A DNA stretch of 12,052 nucleotides from Puniceicoccales bacterium (GTDB taxonomy: Bacteria > Verrucomicrobiota > Verrucomicrobiia > Opitutales > JAIRLG01). Position 1 is the stretch's first letter; each line of letters opens with the position of its first letter. The notes under the pieces are model-generated. The model was not told where the DNA came from. It saw only the letters and a program-made list of their open reading frames with translations, and did no database searches. The stretch is from NCBI GenBank assembly GCA_031278595.1, contig JAITKE010000071.1:1-12052 (forward strand), read 5' to 3'. The position numbers were made by a program, and so were the translations under genes. Below, one piece after another: positions 1 to 4,210 of this stretch.

Positions 1-67
1 CCCGGGACGCTCGCTTTGCGAGCAAGCGGCTTTAGCCGCTTAAGCCCTCTTTGAGGGCTGTCCCGGG
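1..67. repeat. Three-armed cloverleaf (four-way junction) element A, downstream of dapF
   Basis: Seen directly: an 8-bp outer stem (1-8 with 60-67, CCCGGGAC/GTCCCGGG) encloses three back-to-back hairpins with almost no unpaired bases. Arm 1 is 9-14/18-23 (GCTCGC, loop TTT). Arm 2 is 24-31/34-41 (AAGCGGCT, 2-nt loop, or 7 bp with a 4-nt loop). Arm 3 is 43-49/53-59 (AGCCCTC, loop TTT). The outer stem may continue to the left of the window. It lies 44 bp past the stop of the minus-strand dapF gene. The architecture matches elements at 3703-3802 and 11796-11883, although the sequence here is different. A role as transcription end, mRNA 3' protection or mobile repeat is inference; there is no run of T directly after it in either direction. 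Confidence 0.8.
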
Positions 68-110
68 GCCCAAAAACACCCCCTCATTTTAGTTTGACGA
101 TACCCGCTGA

Positions 111-920
111 TCACGCCACTTGATCATGCCAGCGGCAATCCGCAAGGAGCGAAGCGGGGCCGGTTTGATGGAGCATTCCCCGCGCATCCTGACACACGAG
201 CAGGCTTCCGCCGGGCATGTGAAGACGGACGCGGTCGGAGCAGAGATTGAGCTTGCGGGCGACGGCAAAAGCAGCGCAGGCGCTGGAACCGGACGCCAGG
301 GTATAACCGGCTCCGCGTTCCCAGATCTGCAGCTCGATGTTCCGCCGGTCGCGCACGCGGATGAGCTGCACATTGGTCTTCTGGGGGAAGAGCGGATGAT
401 TTTCGAGCCGGGGGCCGTAGTGCCGGATGGCTTCCGGCCCGACCACCGGGGAGCAGAGGACCGCGTGGGGATTGCCCATCGAGACGGCGTGCAACTCCAG
501 GGACTGCCCATCCAGCTCCACGAGCTGGTCGCAGGGCGACGGCAGTTGAGGACTGCTCCACTGGGGAATGCCCATTTCCGTCGTGATGTCGGTGCCGCCG
601 GCATGACGGGAGCAGAGGACATCGCCGGAGGGGACGCGGATGCTTAAGGAAGTGGCTCGACTGCAGCGCTTGTTCCAGAGAAAGCGCGCGAAGATACGGA
701 TCCCATTGCCGCTCTTCTCCGCCTCCGAGCCATCCGGATTGAAAATTCTCAGCGGAAAGCAGTTTTTTTCTCTCTCGCCGCCGTAGAGCAGGCCGTCCGA
801 ACCGATGCCGAAGTGCCGGTCGCAGACGCGGACGATGCCCTCCTTCGACGGCAGGGGATTTTTTCGGGCATCCAGGACGAGGTAGTCGTTGCCGAGCGCG
901 GTGTATTTATAAAAGAGCAT
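111..920 (-). CDS. dapF: Diaminopimelate epimerase family protein with Ser-for-Cys at both catalytic positions
   Basis: 269 residues, close to the usual DapF length. DapF interconverts LL- and meso-diaminopimelate in the cytoplasm for lysine and peptidoglycan synthesis, using a two-cysteine acid/base pair. The fold signature is clear: start MLFYKYTALGND, FNPDGSEAEKSGNGIRIFAR (residues 60-79), VSMGNPH (146-152) and ERGAGYTLASGSSACAA (201-217). In classical enzymes the second and fourth motifs carry the catalytic cysteines (MCGNG and ACGTG); here both are serine, S70 (codon AGC) and S210 (codon TCC). Other substrate-binding elements look intact. I recall annotated DapF homologues with the same SGNG and ASGSS motifs, so a sequencing error is unlikely, but whether they epimerise DAP is unclear to me. 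The ATG at 920 gives the standard N-terminus. The gene is divergent from the MFS gene, with about 100 bp between them for promoters. No strong Shine-Dalgarno is visible. Confidence 0.88.
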   Translation of the reverse strand: MLFYKYTALGNDYLVLDARKNPLPSKEGIVRVCDRHFGIGSDGLLYGGEREKNCFPLRIFNPDGSEAEKSGNGIRIFARFLWNKRCSRATSLSIRVPSGDVLCSRHAGGTDITTEMGIPQWSSPQLPSPCDQLVELDGQSLELHAVSMGNPHAVLCSPVVGPEAIRHYGPRLENHPLFPQKTNVQLIRVRDRRNIELQIWERGAGYTLASGSSACAAFAVARKLNLCSDRVRLHMPGGSLLVCQDARGMLHQTGPASLLADCRWHDQVA

Positions 921-1019
921 ACGTTTACGCCCCAGCTAAGCGCGAGGGCAGAAACTGACAAGTCCGGAGAGGAATTGCGCTTGTTCTCGAGAGAATTTCC
1001 CCGTAGATGGAGAGGCCTC
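921..1019. promoter_or_regulatory. Divergent intergenic region between dapF and the MFS gene
   Basis: This 99-bp gap must hold the starts of both divergent units unless transcription begins inside the genes. A purine-rich AGATGGAGAGG stretch ends a few bases before the MFS ATG at 1020 and is a good Shine-Dalgarno candidate. On the minus strand TTGTCA followed 17 bp later by TAGCTG is the best -35/-10 pairing I can find for dapF, but the -10 is poor. No convincing plus-strand promoter is visible. Confidence 0.3.
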
Positions 1020-2306
1020 ATGATCCCAGACCGCCCTCCGGAAAAAAACGCGAACCGCATCTCCGGCCGTTCCTGGCTGAACTGGGCCCTCTGCACCTTC
1101 GTCATCGTGTGCAGCGCGCCCGGGCACAGCAGCGGGATTTGCGCCTTTACGGAACCACTGCTGCGGGATACTCCCCTCACACGGCACAACTTCAGCTCGA
1201 TCTACGCCCTGGCCACCGTGCTGGCGGCCTGTTTGACCGCCTGGGGCGGGCGGCAGTGCGACCGATTCGGGATGCGAAGGGCGCTGCTCGGCTCCTTTTT
1301 CGCCTTCGGCCTAGTGCTCCTGCTGCTGAGCGGCCTGCCGCTCGGCTGCCGCTGCCTTTCGGCCATCGACCCCAAGTGGTACTGGGGCATTGGCCTGGCC
1401 CTGGGCTTCGCCGGCCTCAAATTCCTCGGCCACAACCTGATCCCCCTGAGCGCTCGGGCCATCTACATCCAGTGGTTTCCCGGGCACCGCTCGCTGGCCG
1501 TGGGCTGCTCGGGCCTCCTCGTGACCTCCTGCTTCGGCCTTGCGGCGAAGGGTTTCAACTGGGGCATCGGGCGCTACGGCTGGCAGGGAGTCTGGGGAGC
1601 CTGGGGCCTCCTGTCCTGCTTCCTCGTCCTACCTGTGATTTTCTTCGGCATCCATGAACGGGGCCACGGCGTCTCGGCGAAATCCCCAACATCCTCGGCG
1701 GAAGGCCGGGTCCCCGCGGCTTCCTTCTTTCGAACGGTCGTCGCGTCCTGGGAATTCTGGATGCTCTCGCTCAGTGTGACCCTGCAGCTCCTGATCGCCA
1801 ATGGGGTTTCCCTGCACATCGTCGACATCTACCGCGAGCTCCGGCCGGAATTTCAGCAGGTCTTCGACCTCTTCGTCCCCATCGGCCTCATCGGAGCGCT
1901 CAGCGGCTTCCTCTGGGGTTGCCTGCTGGATAGAATTTCCATGAAGTACGGGCTGCTGCTGCTCTATGCCCTGCAATTCACCCTACTGGGTTCCTTCTTC
2001 ATCCCCTCGCCGAAGGCCAGTTCGGTCTTCGTCCTGGCTATGGGGACTTCCTGGAGCCTCTACGGCATCCTTCTGACCACCGCCTGGCCGCGCTTCGTGC
2101 CGGCGAATTACCAGGGGCGCACCTGGGGCTGGGTCTACGCCCAGATCATGTTGGGCAGTGCCATCGGCCCCTGGATCTTCAGCGCCTCCCGACTCCATGA
2201 AGGCAGCTACCTGCCGGCCATGGGTTGGCTGATGGGCGGCGTGCTCACCCTGGCCGCGCTGAGCCTCTGCCGCGTCCGGAAAGACGTCCTGGCGCCAAAG
2301 CCATGA
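1020..2306 (+). CDS. Major facilitator superfamily (MFS) transporter
   Basis: 428 residues from the ATG at 1020, an integral inner-membrane secondary transporter. Hydrophobic segments spread along the whole length are consistent with about 12 membrane spans. An MFS motif-A sequence, GGRQCDRFGMRR (residues 76-87), sits in the first intracellular loop between spans 2 and 3. A second, weaker motif A (GCLLDRISMKYG) sits in the equivalent loop of the C-terminal half. A PGHSSGI stretch in span 1 and WFPGHRSLAVG before span 5 resemble the MFS_1 branch that includes monocarboxylate and oxalate/formate type carriers, but the substrate cannot be read from sequence. The reading frame is open upstream to 813, inside dapF on the other strand; I chose 1020 because it has a good Shine-Dalgarno and the family start. 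The stop overlaps the ATG of a 50-codon ORF (ATGA) and tgt follows, so the transporter and tgt are probably cotranscribed. A queuine or precursor carrier is a speculative reading of that context. Confidence 0.88.
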   Translation: MIPDRPPEKNANRISGRSWLNWALCTFVIVCSAPGHSSGICAFTEPLLRDTPLTRHNFSSIYALATVLAACLTAWGGRQCDRFGMRRALLGSFFAFGLVLLLLSGLPLGCRCLSAIDPKWYWGIGLALGFAGLKFLGHNLIPLSARAIYIQWFPGHRSLAVGCSGLLVTSCFGLAAKGFNWGIGRYGWQGVWGAWGLLSCFLVLPVIFFGIHERGHGVSAKSPTSSAEGRVPAASFFRTVVASWEFWMLSLSVTLQLLIANGVSLHIVDIYRELRPEFQQVFDLFVPIGLIGALSGFLWGCLLDRISMKYGLLLLYALQFTLLGSFFIPSPKASSVFVLAMGTSWSLYGILLTTAWPRFVPANYQGRTWGWVYAQIMLGSAIGPWIFSASRLHEGSYLPAMGWLMGGVLTLAALSLCRVRKDVLAPKP

Positions 2307-2455
2307 AAAACGGAAAACGCAGCCGAGAGGCCATTGCTAACGCTTCGACGGGAGCGAAGACGCGTATTGATGTCATGGAGCAGCTCGACGGGAGGGGAAA
2401 AACGTACGGTGAACCTGCGGCAGATGCGCGAGGCCGGCTCGGAGACGCGTATTAA
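2303..2455 (+). CDS. Possible 50-codon ORF overlapping the MFS stop (doubtful)
   Basis: An ATG at 2303 overlaps the MFS stop as ATGA, the classic arrangement for translational coupling, and the frame runs 50 codons to a TAA at 2453-2455, five bases before the tgt ATG. The peptide begins MKNGKRSREAIANAS, is rich in Gly, Ala, Arg and Asp, has no hydrophobic segment and matches no family I know. Against it: the 3' half is built from DNA that duplicates a tgt segment read in another frame, and short repeats fill the stretch. It may be a translated spacer that carries ribosomes from the transporter to tgt, or not a gene at all. Confidence 0.25.
   Translation: MKNGKRSREAIANASTGAKTRIDVMEQLDGRGKTYGEPAADARGRLGDAY
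2409..2444 (+). repeat. In-frame partial copy of a tgt coding segment, upstream of tgt
   Basis: The 36 bases at 2409-2444 match 2610-2645 inside tgt at 32 positions, including an 18-base identical core (GCAGATGCGCGAGGCCGG). The offset is 201 bp, exactly 67 codons, so both copies lie in the same frame, encoding VNLRQMREAGSE and VSLQQMREAGAE. The frame is open from the copy into tgt. Other short repeats surround it: GACGCGTATT at 2359-2368 and 2444-2453, each shortly before an ATG, and TCGACGGGAG at 2345-2354 and 2385-2394. Confidence 0.75.
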
Positions 2456-2459
2456 GGCC

Positions 2460-3653
2460 ATGAATGACTCACCCCGTCCGAACTTCGGCTTCGAAATCAC
2501 GCATCGGGACAAGGGAAGCCGGGCCCGCTGCGGCCACCTTCGGACGCCCCACGGGAGCATCGAGACCCCGAACTTCATCTTTTGCGCCACCAAGGGGGCG
2601 ATGAAGTCGGTGAGCCTGCAGCAGATGCGCGAGGCCGGTGCGGAGATCATCCTGTCCAATACCTATCACCTCCTGCTGCGCCCGGGTGGTGAGATCGTTC
2701 AGCGCCTGGGGGGCTTGCATCGCCTGATGGATTGGCAAGGCCCGCTGTTGACCGATTCCGGCGGATTTCAGATATTCAGCCTGGGGCACGGCGGCGTGGC
2801 CCGGGAGATCAAGAGCCACCGTCCCTTCGAGAATGATTACCCCAAGACGCTGATCCGGGTCGAGGAGGAGGGAGCGGTGTTTCGCTCCTACGTCGACGGG
2901 AAGCGGCTCCGCCTGACCCCGGAGCTGGCGATGGAGACCCAGCGGCAGCTCGGAGCCGACCTCGTCCTGGTGCTGGACGAGTGCACGCCCTTCCACGTGG
3001 AGAAGGCGGAGACCGAAGCGTCGATGGAGCGCAGCCATCGCTGGGAGGAGAGGAGTTTGGGGGCCTTTCGAGCCCACGACGACGGGCGGCAGGCGCTCTA
3101 CGGCATCCTGCAGGGCGGTGTTTACGAAGACCTGCGGGCCCGGAGCGGGGCCTATGTCGCGGGCCGGCCCTTCTTCGGCCAGGCCATCGGGGGCAGTTTG
3201 GGCAAGACGGTGGAGCAGATGCACGACGTGGTCGCGATGACGAGCCGTTATCTCCACCCCGAGCGCCCGACGCATCTGCTGGGCATCAGCGGCATTCGAG
3301 ACATTTGGAACGGTGTTGCCTGTGGGGTTGATACCTTTGACTGTGTCCATCCGACCCGGGTTGCTCGCCATGGCATCGCCTTCGTCCCTCCCTCTTTGGC
3401 CGAGGGCCGGGGATTTTTGAATCTGAAGAACGGCCGGTTTCGGCAGGATGGGAATCCGGTCGATGCCGATTGCCCCTGTTACGGCTGCCGCTCCTTCACG
3501 CGTTCCTATCTGCACTATCTCTTCCACGCCCGTGAACTGCTGGGCGGACAGCTGCTGACGATCCACAATGTCGCCTTCATGGTCCGACTGATGCGCCAGA
3601 TCCGGCAATCCATTCGCGAGGGCCGTTTCGCCGAAGCCCGGAGGGAGTGGTAA
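2460..3653 (+). CDS. tgt: Queuine/preQ1 tRNA-guanine transglycosylase (Tgt)
   Basis: 397 residues, normal for the family. Tgt swaps G34 of GUN-anticodon tRNAs (Asn, Asp, His, Tyr) for a 7-deazaguanine base, in the cytosol. Catalytic and structural elements are complete: LLTDSGGFQ with the base-contacting D99, DTFDCVHPTRVARHG with nucleophile D294, and a zinc site C338-x-C340-x2-C343-x25-H369. The substrate loop is unusual: GGSLGKT at 244-250 stands where bacterial enzymes have GGLAVGE, so the residue aligned with the preQ1-selective valine is glycine (G248), as in eukaryotic enzymes that take queuine. The start is uncertain: ATG 2460 gives the usual N-terminus but lacks a well-spaced Shine-Dalgarno, whereas GTG 2409 follows GGAGGGG (2391-2397) by 11-13 bases and would add 17 residues. 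Probably cotranscribed with the MFS gene; cloverleaf element B begins 50 bp after the stop. Confidence 0.95.
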   Translation: MNDSPRPNFGFEITHRDKGSRARCGHLRTPHGSIETPNFIFCATKGAMKSVSLQQMREAGAEIILSNTYHLLLRPGGEIVQRLGGLHRLMDWQGPLLTDSGGFQIFSLGHGGVAREIKSHRPFENDYPKTLIRVEEEGAVFRSYVDGKRLRLTPELAMETQRQLGADLVLVLDECTPFHVEKAETEASMERSHRWEERSLGAFRAHDDGRQALYGILQGGVYEDLRARSGAYVAGRPFFGQAIGGSLGKTVEQMHDVVAMTSRYLHPERPTHLLGISGIRDIWNGVACGVDTFDCVHPTRVARHGIAFVPPSLAEGRGFLNLKNGRFRQDGNPVDADCPCYGCRSFTRSYLHYLFHARELLGGQLLTIHNVAFMVRLMRQIRQSIREGRFAEARREW

Positions 3654-4026
3654 GGCAGTTCGTAGGAAATGGAAAAACAGTTCTATTCTTAAAAATTCTG
3701 TGTGGGGGCTGGCTTTCGATTCCTTCGGAATCGGGCCCGCTGCGCGGGCCGCCCGGAGGAAAAGGACTTCTGTCCTTTTCCTCCGGGCAAAGCCAGCCCC
3801 CAAAACATATCAAGCCCCAAGCTCAGGACACCCCACTATATTCCCTACGATCAAAACTCTCTCCGTCTTCCTTATCTTCCCCTTCATCCCCGCCCAAAAC
3901 GACAGGCTCCAGAAGACAGCACCACAGGGATAGGTTTCCGCTCCCGGACTGGCCGAGGTCGAGCAGCGCTCCGGGAATCCCGTTGACAAGGAACGGCAAA
4001 GCTTTCTGCTCCTCTATCCGAAACAT
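3654..4026. other. Intergenic region between tgt and tRNA-Asn
   Basis: Of these 373 bases about 100 are cloverleaf element B (3703-3802). The remainder holds a pyrimidine-rich stretch (about 3835-3895) and a TTGACA at 3983-3988 that could be a -35 box for the tRNA. No good -10 follows at the usual spacing; TCTATC (4013-4018) is too far. I see no believable gene: the small reading frames across element B are translations of its palindromes, and a 67-codon minus-strand frame (3823-4026) begins at the very edge of the tRNA with no room for its own leader. Confidence 0.5.
3703..3802. repeat. Three-armed cloverleaf (four-way junction) element B, downstream of tgt
   Basis: Seen directly: a 14-bp perfect outer stem (3703-3716 with 3789-3802, TGGGGGCTGGCTTT and its complement) encloses three hairpins placed edge to edge. 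Arm 1 is 3717-3723/3727-3733 (CGATTCC, loop TTC). Arm 2 is 3734-3740/3744-3750 (GGCCCGC, loop TGC). Arm 3 is 3751-3767/3772-3788, a perfect 17-bp stem with loop TTCT. Every base between the outer strands is in an arm. It begins 50 bp after the tgt stop. Outer stem, arm 1 and arm 2 are homologous to element C at 11796-11883; arm 3 is not. No T-run follows, so it is not a textbook intrinsic terminator. Confidence 0.92.
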
Positions 4027-4101
<75 letters not shown>

Positions 4102-4175
4102 GGAGGGATTTCGAGCAGTTAAGGGAAGTTTTTTTCGTCTTTCCATTTGAAGGAAAATTTTTAAGCGCCTCAGGC

Positions 4176-4203
4176 TTGCCACGGGCGTTTTTTATATTAT
4201 ACT
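4176..4203 (+). promoter_or_regulatory. Candidate promoter of the 995-residue secreted protein gene
   Basis: TTGCCA (4176-4181) and TATACT (4198-4203) are separated by 16 bp, a good sigma-70-type pair in an AT-rich stretch that stands out from its surroundings. Overlapping TATATT (4193-4198) and TATTAT (4195-4200) are alternatives for the -10 with poorer spacing. Using TATACT, transcription would begin at about 4210, that is, at the ATG at 4211, implying a leaderless or nearly leaderless mRNA. Confidence 0.5.
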
Positions 4204-4210
4204 GAAGCTC

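Noticed and set aside
1..67. Element A or its relatives as CRISPR repeats, integron attC sites or tRNA genes
   Set aside because: There is no repeat-spacer periodicity, no integrase core-site pair around a single folded-strand site, and the arms lack tRNA consensus bases; the shared feature is only the cloverleaf shape.
2469..3803. 444-codon minus-strand open frame antisense to tgt
   Set aside because: It is the GC-rich shadow of tgt, whose catalytic and zinc motifs are complete; the antisense product has no recognisable domain and runs into the palindromes of element B.
3823..4026. 67-codon acidic minus-strand ORF next to the tRNA
   Set aside because: Its ATG abuts the tRNA 5' end, so any ribosome site would lie within the tRNA gene; no family match or supporting signal.
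4118..4140. T-run after the tRNA as an intrinsic terminator
   Set aside because: TTTTTTT is present but the only flanking pairing (GGAAG with CTTTCC) encloses the T-run rather than preceding it.
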